From: Methanocellaceae archaeon UBA148
GTDB taxonomy: Archaea; Halobacteriota; UBA148
Length of the DNA stretch: 41,528 nt
Assembly: GCA_002495885.1 (NCBI GenBank)
Contig: DAHG01000031.1
Coordinates: forward strand, 1-41,528
Direction of reading: 5' to 3'
Shown: one piece after another, positions 15,415-23,839 of the stretch
Layout of the letters: each line of letters starts with the position of its first letter
Position numbering within the stretch: position 1 is the first letter of the stretch
Notes under the pieces: generated by a model
Databases searched by the model: none
Told to the model about the DNA's origin: nothing
Seen by the model: the letters and a program-made list of their open reading frames with translations, nothing else
Translations under genes and position numbers: made by a program

Positions 15415-16223
15415 CTCACAGCATCTCCCATCACATCTATTGGCGCATTCTGAGACGTCCATATCTTGAACGATTCCGCACCTTGGTGCACGAGCATGTC
15501 GACCCCATCTATGGCAATTGCACCCGCCTTTTTGGCTTCCCTAAGCAATCTAGTCTCAAGGGGATTGTACACAACGTCAAATACGACCAAACCAGGGTGC
15601 ATCTGGTCTGAAGTCACCAGCGTTTTATCCGTGTAAGGGAGCATCCCGACCGAAGTTGAGTTGACCAATATGTCCGCTTTTTTGATGAGCGGGGGGAGGT
15701 CCTCCAGACCAATGCCGATTGCATCGCCTTCGCCCATAGCTCTGACCTCTCGTGCGAGCCCAACTGCCCTGAATAAGGTTCGATTGGCGATGACCAGTGT
15801 CGCTCCATCCTGTGCGAACTGAAACGCAATTGCCCTGGCCGCACCACCGGAGCCAAGGATTAAAACGCTCTTGTCCGCTACATCGATGTTGTGCTTCTCC
15901 AAAGCACGTTTTGCGCCGATACCATCGGTATTGTAGCCGATGATTTCATCTTTAAAATCAAGGGTGTTAACTGCGCCTATTTTTTTGGCAATAGGATCGG
16001 CATCTGCCACATCCAATGCCCTCTCCTTAAGCGGTATTGTCACGTTCAGTCCACCAAAATCAAGCGCTTTTGCTCCCAAGATCGCACTGGCCACATTTTC
16101 CGAGCTGACTCGAAAGGCGTGGTATACCCCGTTTATTCCCAATTTTCGAAAGGCTGCATTATGCATAATCGGCGATAGACTGTGCTCGATCGGGTCTCCG
16201 ATCACTCCATATATCTTTTTCAT
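15396..16223 (-). CDS. aroE: Shikimate dehydrogenase
   Basis: Reduces 3-dehydroshikimate to shikimate with NADPH. The 275-residue protein has all family marks: the substrate-binding GDPIEHSLSPIMHNAAF, the catalytic lysine in NVTIPLKE, the aspartate in NTDGIGA, the nucleotide loop GSGGAARA, NRT in the NADPH-binding region, and the closing GVDMLVHQGAESF. ATG 16223 directly follows the aroD stop codon without a gap, and the end overlaps tyrA. It is the fourth gene of the aroA'-aroB'-aroD-aroE-tyrA operon. Confidence 0.96.
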   Translation of the reverse strand: MKKIYGVIGDPIEHSLSPIMHNAAFRKLGINGVYHAFRVSSENVASAILGAKALDFGGLNVTIPLKERALDVADADPIAKKIGAVNTLDFKDEIIGYNTDGIGAKRALEKHNIDVADKSVLILGSGGAARAIAFQFAQDGATLVIANRTLFRAVGLAREVRAMGEGDAIGIGLEDLPPLIKKADILVNSTSVGMLPYTDKTLVTSDQMHPGLVVFDVVYNPLETRLLREAKKAGAIAIDGVDMLVHQGAESFKIWTSQNAPIDVMGDAVRCALRC

Positions 16224-16907
16224 CTATCTCACCAAGGTGTCAAGCACATTTTTTAGTTCCCCCACAGATAATTGTCCCGGTGCTTTTCCCTCTCCGACGA
16301 CATGGCCATAGGTCAACGCAGAGCCATACAGCGGCGCTATCACTCTTGAATGTTTTCCGAGAGAGCCCATCGCTATGGTGCAAAAGGGCTTTTTTGCCTG
16401 AAGCGTGACTTCCAGCAAGGAGATAACATCACTGAGAGAGTTAGCCATGACCGCAAGCTTCGGAATATCACCTATTTGACGAGCCTCCTTCAATATTCTC
16501 AACATTTTTTCCTTAGGAGGTGTTCCGGCGAAATCATGATAGGAGACGATCGCCACCATTTTTCTCTTTCTCGCCTCGTCTATCACAACATCCTTCTCTG
16601 CTGACCTAAGCTCGATGTCCACTGCATCGGCGTACTCCATAACGGACATCAGCATTGGAATTCTTTGATTTTCGGAACCGACAAACGACCCGCCCTCAAT
16701 CTTCGGACGATCGGTCGCGATGATCGGTAGAGACGTGGCATCAGTGACGTCTTCAAAGAACCTTATCACCTCCTCGTTCTCGTCGAGTAAATCCATTCTG
16801 ATCTCAAGTAAGTCTGCCCCGGTTTTTTCAGCCGTCTCGACTTCATCGATGCTATTGATCACCCCGACTATTTTTGGCGTATCAAGTTCGACATCACCTA
16901 TGCGCAT
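16224..16907 (-). CDS. aroD: 3-Dehydroquinate dehydratase, type I
   Basis: Dehydrates 3-dehydroquinate to 3-dehydroshikimate through a Schiff base. The 227-residue protein is of class I: EIRMD near the start, the catalytic histidine in SYHDFAGTP, the Schiff-base lysine in IPKLAVMAN, and the C-terminal GSLGKHSRVIAPLYGSALTYG region with a substrate-binding arginine. The start ATG 16907 has AGGAG nine bases upstream. The gap from aroB' is only 12 bases. Confidence 0.95.
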   Translation of the reverse strand: MRIGDVELDTPKIVGVINSIDEVETAEKTGADLLEIRMDLLDENEEVIRFFEDVTDATSLPIIATDRPKIEGGSFVGSENQRIPMLMSVMEYADAVDIELRSAEKDVVIDEARKRKMVAIVSYHDFAGTPPKEKMLRILKEARQIGDIPKLAVMANSLSDVISLLEVTLQAKKPFCTIAMGSLGKHSRVIAPLYGSALTYGHVVGEGKAPGQLSVGELKNVLDTLVR

Positions 16908-16919
16908 ACATGGATACTC

Positions 16920-18059
16920 CTATCTCTCAATGATCGTCTCTTCGATTTTCATTCCAAAGTGTCTACCGCCTTCTTCATAATGTACCAGGACTTCATCGCC
17001 CTCTTTCAGCTCTGTGACAGCTCTGGGAGTTCCGTCTTGGGTCACCAGTTTGATGGTCTCTGCATTCTGAAGAATGGTCTTGATTGTATCACCTTTAACC
17101 TGTGCTTCAACGAGCATTAAGGGTCTACGTTCGATCTTTATCCGCCCTATCGTCGCTTTTCTCGACAGCCCTTGGTGACCTACGACGGTTACGTCATCCC
17201 CGCTCTGCAGCTCAGACAGATATTTTGTCTTGCCGCCCACATACACATATGCATGAACTGCACCAGCATTTACGCGGAAAGGACGTGGCGAAACATAGGG
17301 GCTTTCCTCGGTTTCCCCGTGAACCAAGAACAAGCCATTGGACTGCGAGCCGATCAACATGCCTTCACCTTTGCTCAAAAGCGAGCAGGTATCCACGCAT
17401 ACACGATCGCCCATTCCAACCGCTTTAACCCTTGTGATCTTTGCTGGTGTTAGGGATATGGGCTCAGCTCCAGCAATCTCAGCAATCTGAACGGTTCGCT
17501 TGATCTCAGACAGATCTTTTGTTTCCAATAACACTCCGTCTGATCCATGCTCAAGCGTTTCCAGGGCAACCTTGGCTTCCGAGGAGCTGTTTATGCCCGC
17601 AATGAGTTCTACATCGTGCTTTTGTAGCGCTGCGATCAGGTTCTCCAGGGGAATGACCTTCCAATCCGTTCCGATGGCGATCAGATGGCCACATATCTTC
17701 CCCAACTCGGCTGCAAATTTCTCGTATTCTTTTCCCTTTATCAAAACGTATGCAGCTGTCTCCCTTCCTTTTGCCTTTAGCTGGGAGAGCAGGATTAGGT
17801 CCCTTGAATCGCTAAAATCTCGCGGGAGTGAAATCGTGGCATCACATTCGCTGTTTTTCCCCACCACCAGAATATCCGCATCGCTTTCTCCGTCCTGAAA
17901 AAATGCAGCTACGTTAATATCACCAAGCTCCCTTACCTTCGGAACATCGTCTTCATCGACGAGTACCGTATCCACTCCGCACTCCAGACTGTCCGTAATC
18001 TTTTTCTTGCGAACTTCCCAAGAGCCTTGATCTGCCTTGATCCAGATGCTTTTTTTCAT
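16920..18059 (-). CDS. 3-Dehydroquinate synthase II (archaeal)
   Basis: Second enzyme of the archaeal alternative entry into the shikimate pathway. It converts 2-amino-3,7-dideoxy-D-threo-hept-6-ulosonate (ADTH) to 3-dehydroquinate in an NAD-dependent reaction, in place of the DAHP/AroB route. The 379-residue protein begins MKKSIWIKADQGSWE and has the typical middle GSDGVLLETKDLSEI, CVDTCSLLSKGEGMLIGSQ and SRPFRVNAGAVHAY. Length fits the family. Its ATG overlaps the stop of the preceding aroA' gene by four bases (ATGA), so both pathway-specific enzymes are coupled. Confidence 0.95.
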   Translation of the reverse strand: MKKSIWIKADQGSWEVRKKKITDSLECGVDTVLVDEDDVPKVRELGDINVAAFFQDGESDADILVVGKNSECDATISLPRDFSDSRDLILLSQLKAKGRETAAYVLIKGKEYEKFAAELGKICGHLIAIGTDWKVIPLENLIAALQKHDVELIAGINSSSEAKVALETLEHGSDGVLLETKDLSEIKRTVQIAEIAGAEPISLTPAKITRVKAVGMGDRVCVDTCSLLSKGEGMLIGSQSNGLFLVHGETEESPYVSPRPFRVNAGAVHAYVYVGGKTKYLSELQSGDDVTVVGHQGLSRKATIGRIKIERRPLMLVEAQVKGDTIKTILQNAETIKLVTQDGTPRAVTELKEGDEVLVHYEEGGRHFGMKIEETIIER

Positions 18060-18853
18060 TCCAGAATCTCCAATGCTTCTTTGACTGAAATATTTTTGTG
18101 TACGATACCTGCCACTGCCCTCGTCATTTTTGTTGGAGTTCTATGCTGAAATATGTTTCTTCCTATAGATACTCCTCTCCCGCCAGCATCCATCGCCTCT
18201 TTTATCATTTCCAGGACTTCTTTGTCGGTCTCCATCTTAGGTCCTCCTGCTATAACCACTGGTACTGGCGTTCCTTCTACCACCTCTCTAAAAGATTCCG
18301 GTGTGCCTGTGTAGTTTGTCTTGATGATGTCAGCACATAGTTCGGCTCCCAACCTAGCGACATGCTTCACGAACTTCACATCATGCTCCTCTGTGACCTT
18401 TCTACCTCGGGGGTACATCATTGCCAGCAGGGGCATTCCCCATTCCTCACAAATCTGTGCGGTCTCCCCAAGCTCGCGGAGCATTTCCGGCTCGTTCTCA
18501 GCCCCTATGTTTACGTGTACTGATACGGCATCTGCTCCAAGCTTGATCGCCTCATCCACGGTTGTAACCCTCACCTTGTTGAGCGGATCAGGACCTAAGG
18601 AAGTGCTTGCCGATAAGTGGACTATCAAGCCGATATCTCTTCCATATCCTCTGTGCCCTGCCCTAACGCTTCCTTTATGGAGCAGTACCGCATCCGCTCC
18701 CCCTTCCGCAACTGAGTCTATGGCTCTCTTCATGTCAATAAGCCCCTCTATGGGACCCGAAGAAACCCCATGATCCATCGGCACGATCACGGTATTGCCG
18801 CTTTTTCTGTCTAAGATTCTCTCCATGCGCACGCTTTTGCCCATATCACTCAT
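18056..18853 (-). CDS. ADTH synthase (class I aldolase family, AroA')
   Basis: Condenses a 6-deoxy-5-ketofructose phosphate with aspartate semialdehyde to give ADTH, the first step of the archaeal shikimate route. It belongs to the archaeal fructose-bisphosphate aldolase class I (DhnA/LsrF) family: 265 residues, with VIVPMDHGVSSGP near the start, the probable Schiff-base lysine in ADIIKTNYTG, VVIAGGPK and RGVSIGRNIFQ. A fructose-bisphosphate aldolase is the alternative, but its coupling to dehydroquinate synthase II makes ADTH synthase the better call. It is the first gene of the operon. GGTGAG lies just before ATG 18853; ATG 18844 is also possible. The promoter region carries a large palindrome. 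Confidence 0.92.
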   Translation of the reverse strand: MSDMGKSVRMERILDRKSGNTVIVPMDHGVSSGPIEGLIDMKRAIDSVAEGGADAVLLHKGSVRAGHRGYGRDIGLIVHLSASTSLGPDPLNKVRVTTVDEAIKLGADAVSVHVNIGAENEPEMLRELGETAQICEEWGMPLLAMMYPRGRKVTEEHDVKFVKHVARLGAELCADIIKTNYTGTPESFREVVEGTPVPVVIAGGPKMETDKEVLEMIKEAMDAGGRGVSIGRNIFQHRTPTKMTRAVAGIVHKNISVKEALEILE

Positions 18854-18864
18854 TTTCTCACCTA

Positions 18865-18891
18865 TGTGTTAGTATGTGACATAGTAACACA
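18865..18891. promoter_or_regulatory. 27-bp palindromic operator of the aromatic operon
   Basis: Arms TGTGTTA and TAACACA enclose a second inverted segment (TATGT/ACATA). In total 12 of 13 base pairs are symmetric around G18878. It lies between the TATA box and the start codon and is centred on the predicted transcription start, a classic position for a dimeric repressor. Confidence 0.65.
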
Positions 18892-18900
18892 CTTATGGAA

Positions 18901-18912
18901 CTTAAATATATC
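18901..18912 (-). promoter_or_regulatory. TATA box of the aromatic operon
   Basis: The minus strand reads GATATATTTAAG about 50-60 bases before the aroA' ATG. Initiation about 25 bases downstream would fall inside the palindrome at 18865-18891. Confidence 0.55.
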
Positions 18913-19166
18913 GGTCTGAACCCGTAGATGCCGATATAAAAAATCAGATTAGAAGTTTCTCAACAACAGAAAAAATAGTCCTCATTAGTAGTTTATTCTC
19001 AAGTGTCTCATTAGCGTTCTCAACCTAGACAAATCTTCATCTCGCTCAAATGATAAAACCCCTTAATCAGAGAGCAGACATATTAATAAGAATCCTGCCG
19101 TAGCTTTCAATTAAACATATCAACTTATTAAGTTAATTAGGTATTTGTTAAGCAGTAAGGGAGAAT
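18913..19166. other. Intergenic region between divergent aromatic operon and methyltransferase
   Basis: AT-rich, with no gene seen. It should carry the rightward promoter of the methyltransferase, perhaps the AT-rich stretch near 19110-19145. The 313-base gap also holds the operator and TATA box listed separately. Confidence 0.4.
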
Positions 19167-19838
19167 ATGTCTCTGACAGAATTCATAAGGGATCTGCAGA
19201 AAATACCTGAAGGGATTCCAGCCCCAGGTGCCATACTTTACAACGCATTACCTGCCAGGTTTCTTAAAAAGCCTCAAAAGAAATTAGCGCAGACCATTAC
19301 TGAACAGATCGAAAATGGCACTGTTGTGGACGTTGGCTCGGGAACAGGTTATTTGGCCATCGAGATTGCAAAAGCGGAACCAAGATCAAATGTGTGCGGT
19401 ATCGATGTAAGCAAGAAAATGGTGGAAATTGCGAGAAGAAACGCCGAAGGTTTAGCAAATGTCAGATTTGAATATGGGAATGCTACGGACATCCCCTTTG
19501 CAGACGATTCGGTTGACTTCATTGTTAGTACAGGCTCTTTACACCACTGGAAGCGTCCGATAAAAATCTTTGATGAATGTTTTCGTGTACTAAAAGAAGG
19601 CAAAGAAGGATGGATACTTGACGGGTGTTCAGACTTTTCTAAAAACCAAGCTAATAGCTTGATTAGTGAACATGGATTTCTGCGCTATAAGGCTTTGAGT
19701 ATCGCTGTAAAGTTGCATGGTTTTAGTAATGAGGAATATCAGGCTAAAATCAAGAGTATCCTGGACCAAACCAAATTCAAGGATTCGTATAAAATGGAGC
19801 TGAACGGCATTTGGATGAAGATCACAGTCAAAAAGTAA
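19167..19838 (+). CDS. Class I SAM-dependent methyltransferase
   Basis: A 223-residue methyltransferase of the UbiE/Methyltransf_11 type. The SAM-binding motif I is VVDVGSGTGYLAIE, the acidic end of strand 2 is CGIDVSKKMVEIA, and motifs II to III cover GNATDIPFADDSVDFIVSTGSLHHW and the FRVLKEGKEGW strand. The substrate cannot be told from sequence. GGGAG stands five bases before ATG 19167. It is transcribed away from the aromatic operon and convergently with the TPP enzyme, so it is probably a single-gene unit. Confidence 0.85.
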   Translation: MSLTEFIRDLQKIPEGIPAPGAILYNALPARFLKKPQKKLAQTITEQIENGTVVDVGSGTGYLAIEIAKAEPRSNVCGIDVSKKMVEIARRNAEGLANVRFEYGNATDIPFADDSVDFIVSTGSLHHWKRPIKIFDECFRVLKEGKEGWILDGCSDFSKNQANSLISEHGFLRYKALSIAVKLHGFSNEEYQAKIKSILDQTKFKDSYKMELNGIWMKITVKK

Positions 19839-19966
19839 ACTTTTTTTATTGATTCATCCTTAAAATAAAAAGAATAAAAAAAGATTTAAAGTAACTTTCA
19901 ATTTCTACGCCATCCTTTACTTTTTGTAATGTAAGTTATATTCATTTCTCAGATCATCTTTAATTA

Positions 19967-21724
19967 TTACACGAACCTTTTTGGATCGGTATCGATATCT
20001 ACGATAACGGGTTTATCGAGTAACAGTGCCTTTTCAACAGCCGATTCCAGCTCTTCCGGATCCGTTACCTTAATTCCCTCACCACCACAGTTTTCCGCAT
20101 ATTCTGCAAAATCACAATTGTACAGGTCAGTTTGCCAATTTGGATAATGTTCAATCTTCTGCTCTTGCATTATCATACCAAGTTGCTTGTTGTTAAACAG
20201 GAATATTTTAATGGGCAATTCATATTTCACAGCCGTAAGGAAGTCACCCATAACCATTGAGAAGCCACCGTCTCCTGTAATACAAATAACCTGTTTGTTA
20301 GGATAGGCTAGCTGCGCTGCCATGGCACCTGGCAATCCAGCACCCATAGACGCAAGATAACCCGACATCACCAGCTTTTGAGTGTGCTTCATCCAAAAGT
20401 TTCTGCCAAACCACCAGCCGTTATCTCCAATATCTAAAGAAAGGATAGCATCATTAGATATTTTATCGTTCAGCACCTTGATTGTATACTGCGGTCGTAT
20501 CGGTTTTAGAGAGGGATCTGCCTCTCGCATCAGCAAATCAATCCACTCTTTTTTCAACTTGACCATTTCCACTAAGCGCTCTTTATTCTTCTTTTCTTTA
20601 ACGGCATCTATAAGTTGGGTTAGTAAGTTAGCACTGTTACCCCACAGTCCAACCTCCACTGGATAGTTCTTGGCTATCATCATGGGATCTATGTCAATCT
20701 GTATCATTTTCTTTTCGGGAATTTGCGTCATGTCTGAAAATGAAGATCCTATCACGATTAACAAGTCACTTGCACGCACCAGTTTAGCAGCTGCAGTTGA
20801 TCCAATTGTACCATGACTGCCAACATAAAGGTCGTCATCTTCATCAATCACTCCCTTTCCTCGGAACGTTGTTACAATGGGTGCAGTAATCTTTCGGGCG
20901 AGCCTTAACAATTTTTCACCCTGACCCATCGCACCGAACCCCGCGATTATAAGTGGTCTTTCCGCTTCGTCAATAACTGCGGCAGCTTTCTTAATGAGCG
21001 GTTCGCACTGCGTGATATTCCTGTTGGGTATTCTCCCTTCTAAAGGCAATATAGCTGCATTGCACGGAAGTTTCTGAATATCGTTTGGAACGCTGATATG
21101 AGAAACGCCTCTTTCCACCAATGCATGCTTGATTGCTAGGGTTGTAAGTGTCGTTGTTTGATCCTCAGACATTAAAATCTTATTAAATACACAAATTGGT
21201 TCAAAGAAAGAGTACTGGTCGATTTCCTGGAATGAACCCGGACCAATCAATTGTCTCTTCACAAGTCCAGTGAGAGCTAGAACAGGAGAATGGTCCAGTT
21301 TGGCATCATGTAGCCCCGTGGCCAGATTAGTGGCTCCAGGCCCAGCTACGGTCAAACATGCGGCCACGTGTCCAGTAAGCTTACCATAAGCAGAAGCCAT
21401 AAATGCAGCCGTTTGCTCGTGCCGCACTTGAATATATTTCAAATTACTATTTTTCCTTATAGCATCTACAAGGCCTAAAGAAGATGTCCCAGGTATGCCG
21501 AAAACATATTTAATACCCCACTCTGCCATTTGTTCAATCAAAACATCGGAAACTGTTCTATCCTTTGGTGGCTTTTTTCCGCGATTATAGGTTAATGAGA
21601 TAAAAGCAGTTTTAGGAGCATTACACACAGGGCATGTCCAATCGTTAGGTAACTCTGGAAAGTTCTTGCCCTCCTTTTTTTCATCATAGATATAATTACA
21701 AACGGTGCATCTAAGTTTTGGCAT
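19967..21724 (-). CDS. Rubredoxin-fused thiamine pyrophosphate enzyme
   Basis: Residues about 1-45 are a rubredoxin domain with one-iron ligands in CTVC and CPVC (Cys 6, 9, 31 and 34) and the ELPNDWTCP stretch. The rest (585 residues in total) is a three-domain TPP enzyme of the acetolactate synthase/pyruvate oxidase class. Its N-terminal domain has IPGTSSLG and the catalytic glutamate in RHEQTAAFMA. The central domain has TFRGKGVIDEDD, and the C-terminal domain has GDGGFSMVMGD ending in FNN. The reaction is not certain: acetolactate synthase, or an oxidative decarboxylase passing electrons from a flavin to rubredoxin. ATG 21724 is chosen because GGGAGGT precedes it; the frame is open to 21739. 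A fragment of a CRISPR-type repeat lies upstream. Confidence 0.85.
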   Translation of the reverse strand: MPKLRCTVCNYIYDEKKEGKNFPELPNDWTCPVCNAPKTAFISLTYNRGKKPPKDRTVSDVLIEQMAEWGIKYVFGIPGTSSLGLVDAIRKNSNLKYIQVRHEQTAAFMASAYGKLTGHVAACLTVAGPGATNLATGLHDAKLDHSPVLALTGLVKRQLIGPGSFQEIDQYSFFEPICVFNKILMSEDQTTTLTTLAIKHALVERGVSHISVPNDIQKLPCNAAILPLEGRIPNRNITQCEPLIKKAAAVIDEAERPLIIAGFGAMGQGEKLLRLARKITAPIVTTFRGKGVIDEDDDLYVGSHGTIGSTAAAKLVRASDLLIVIGSSFSDMTQIPEKKMIQIDIDPMMIAKNYPVEVGLWGNSANLLTQLIDAVKEKKNKERLVEMVKLKKEWIDLLMREADPSLKPIRPQYTIKVLNDKISNDAILSLDIGDNGWWFGRNFWMKHTQKLVMSGYLASMGAGLPGAMAAQLAYPNKQVICITGDGGFSMVMGDFLTAVKYELPIKIFLFNNKQLGMIMQEQKIEHYPNWQTDLYNCDFAEYAENCGGEGIKVTDPEELESAVEKALLLDKPVIVDIDTDPKRFV

Positions 21725-21769
21725 TATTATACCTCCCATCGGGAAGTAATAGGTCCTTCTCCTTTAAAA

Positions 21770-21786
21770 GTTTCAATCCTTGTTTT
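21770..21786 (-). repeat. Solo fragment of CRISPR family-B repeat
   Basis: GTTTCAATCCTTGTTTT is identical to the first 17 bases of the repeat at 12165-12201. The rest of the repeat is absent. It lies 46 bases before the start of the rubredoxin-TPP enzyme, in or next to its promoter, with no second repeat nearby. Confidence 0.5.
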
Positions 21787-21842
21787 GCTCTAGACTTTTT
21801 TGAAAAGTGACATATCAAAAAATGTTTTGAGGATGATATACT

Positions 21843-22646
21843 TCAATCAATAATTGTCCCCTCTTTGAGCTGCGCTACAAAATCCCTAATCTCACGCAAC
21901 ATTTTTTCTTCATTATCCTTGTTCTGGGCTATTATATCCACCAGGGCACTTCCGACAATGGCGCCGTCAGCGCCTGCCCGGATGACATCCCGCACGTGAC
22001 CGGGAGAAGAAAGGCCGAAACCAACAGCTATGGGAACTTCTCTCTTTGCAGCCCTTCGGACTTTGTCGACCATGTCTTTCACCGCCACAGAGAGTTCTTT
22101 CCTGGCTCCAGTGACCCCCAGCAGACTAACCAAATAGATGAAACCATGGGCAGCGCTTGATATAACCCTCATCCTATCCTCAGTCGAGGTGGGAGCTATG
22201 AGAGGGATGAAATCCACATCGTTCTTATTCGCCTCGCTTATCGTCTGTCTCGCCTCTTCTATGGGCAAATCCGGGATTATTATGCCATTTATTCCGCTCT
22301 CGACGCAATCCCTCATGAAACGACCGATTCCCCTGTGGAGAACGAGGTTGTAGTAGGTGAGGCAAATGAGGGGTATATCCGCATCTTCTCTGATCTCCTT
22401 GATAATCCCGAAATAGTCATCTGGATTCATGCCAGCTTTGAGAGCTCTCTCAGATGCAGCCTGTATCGTAGGACCGTCGGCGATCGGATCCGAAAAAGGC
22501 AAGCCCAATTCTATCATGTCAGCCCCGCCCTCCTCCAGTGCCTTGACTATGTTTTTCGTTAGACCTGGTGACGGATCTCCTGCCATCAAGTAAACGATTA
22601 AAGCGCCCTTTTCTGAGAGCTCCTGAAATTTGTCAGCAATCCTCAT
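21843..22646 (-). CDS. trpA: Tryptophan synthase alpha chain
   Basis: Cleaves indole-3-glycerol phosphate to indole, which passes to TrpB. The 267-residue TIM barrel has the catalytic glutamate region DMIELGLPFSDPIADGP, the aspartate in GIIIPDLPIEEA, YLVSLLGVTGAR and the phosphate-binding VGFGLSSPGH. The start overlaps the trpB stop by four bases (ATGA). It is the last gene of the trp operon. Confidence 0.97.
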   Translation of the reverse strand: MRIADKFQELSEKGALIVYLMAGDPSPGLTKNIVKALEEGGADMIELGLPFSDPIADGPTIQAASERALKAGMNPDDYFGIIKEIREDADIPLICLTYYNLVLHRGIGRFMRDCVESGINGIIIPDLPIEEARQTISEANKNDVDFIPLIAPTSTEDRMRVISSAAHGFIYLVSLLGVTGARKELSVAVKDMVDKVRRAAKREVPIAVGFGLSSPGHVRDVIRAGADGAIVGSALVDIIAQNKDNEEKMLREIRDFVAQLKEGTIID

Positions 22647-23839
22647 ATTTTTAGACCTGTCTTTTCTGCGACGATCATGACGTCTTTGTCCCCTCTGCCC
22701 GAAAGGTTTATCACGATTATCTGATCCTTACTCATTTTTTCTGCTTCTGCCAGCTTGCAGGCATATGCAACGGCATGGGCACTTTCTAGGGCTGGCATTA
22801 TTCCCTCTGTCTCGGTCAGAAGTTTAAATGCATCCAGCGCTTCATCATCTGTAATACAATCGTACTTGACCCTTTTCTTGATTTTAAGAAATGAATGCTC
22901 TGGACCCACGCCCGGGTAATCCAATCCGGCGGAAATGCTGTGAGTCGTTGATATTTGCCCATACCCGTCCTGCAAAACATAGCTAAGGGCTCCATGGAGC
23001 ACGCCCTCTCCCCCCGCAACCAAGGGGGAGGCATGCCTGCCAGTCTCAACGCCTTCACCACCAGCTTCAATGCCATACATGGATACGCCATCATCAAGAA
23101 AATCATAGAACATCCCAATGGCGTTACTTCCCCCACCGACACAGGCGATCAACGCATCTGGAAGTCTCCCCTCCTTTTCGAGTATTTGCTTCTTGGTTTC
23201 CTTGCCTATGATCCTCTGAAAGTCCCTTACGATCATTGGGTAGGGATGCGGTCCTACGACCGATCCTAACAAGTAATAGGTCGTCTTGACGTTTGTGACC
23301 CAGTCTCTCAAGGCCTCATTGATTGCGTCTTTGAGCGTCTTACTTCCGCTTTTGACAGGATGGACTTTTGCGCCAAGCAGTTTCATCCTAAACACGTTCA
23401 ACCTTTGCCGTTCCATGTCTTCAACTCCCATGTATATTTCGGGCTTCAGACCAAATGCAACAGCGGCAATGGCAGTTGCAACTCCATGTTGACCTGCCCC
23501 TGTTTCTGCAATTACCCTCTCCTTGTTCATTCGCTTAGCCAAAAGTGCTTGGCCCAGAGTGTTGTTTAACTTGTGCGCACCACCATGTACGAGATCCTCT
23601 CTTTTCAGATAGACCTTCACCCCCAGCTTCCTTGAGAGTTGCCTAGCGAAAAAAAGAGGTGTAGGCCTACCTGCAAAATCTCTGAGATATACATCGAGCT
23701 CTCTCCTAAACTCGGGATCGTCTCTAAACGTGGTATATGCACTATCGAGTTCCTCTAGCGCTGACATCAAGACCTCGGGGACGAACTGACCCCCGTATCT
23801 TTCGAACTTGCCTTCCTTAGGATAATTATTCACGTACAA
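22643..23839 (-). CDS. trpB: Tryptophan synthase beta chain
   Basis: PLP enzyme joining indole and serine to tryptophan, 398 residues, of the main TrpB1 type (GGQFVPEVLM near the start). The PLP lysine is in HGGAHKLNNTLGQ, the phosphate loop is CVGGGSNAIGMF, and the family sequence AETGAGQHGVA is present. No ATG is available: the frame begins at TTG 23839 (GAGG upstream) or GTG 23833. Either way the start lies within the end of trpF by four to ten bases, and the weak start may tune its level. Confidence 0.96.
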   Translation of the reverse strand: MYVNNYPKEGKFERYGGQFVPEVLMSALEELDSAYTTFRDDPEFRRELDVYLRDFAGRPTPLFFARQLSRKLGVKVYLKREDLVHGGAHKLNNTLGQALLAKRMNKERVIAETGAGQHGVATAIAAVAFGLKPEIYMGVEDMERQRLNVFRMKLLGAKVHPVKSGSKTLKDAINEALRDWVTNVKTTYYLLGSVVGPHPYPMIVRDFQRIIGKETKKQILEKEGRLPDALIACVGGGSNAIGMFYDFLDDGVSMYGIEAGGEGVETGRHASPLVAGGEGVLHGALSYVLQDGYGQISTTHSISAGLDYPGVGPEHSFLKIKKRVKYDCITDDEALDAFKLLTETEGIMPALESAHAVAYACKLAEAEKMSKDQIIVINLSGRGDKDVMIVAEKTGLKI

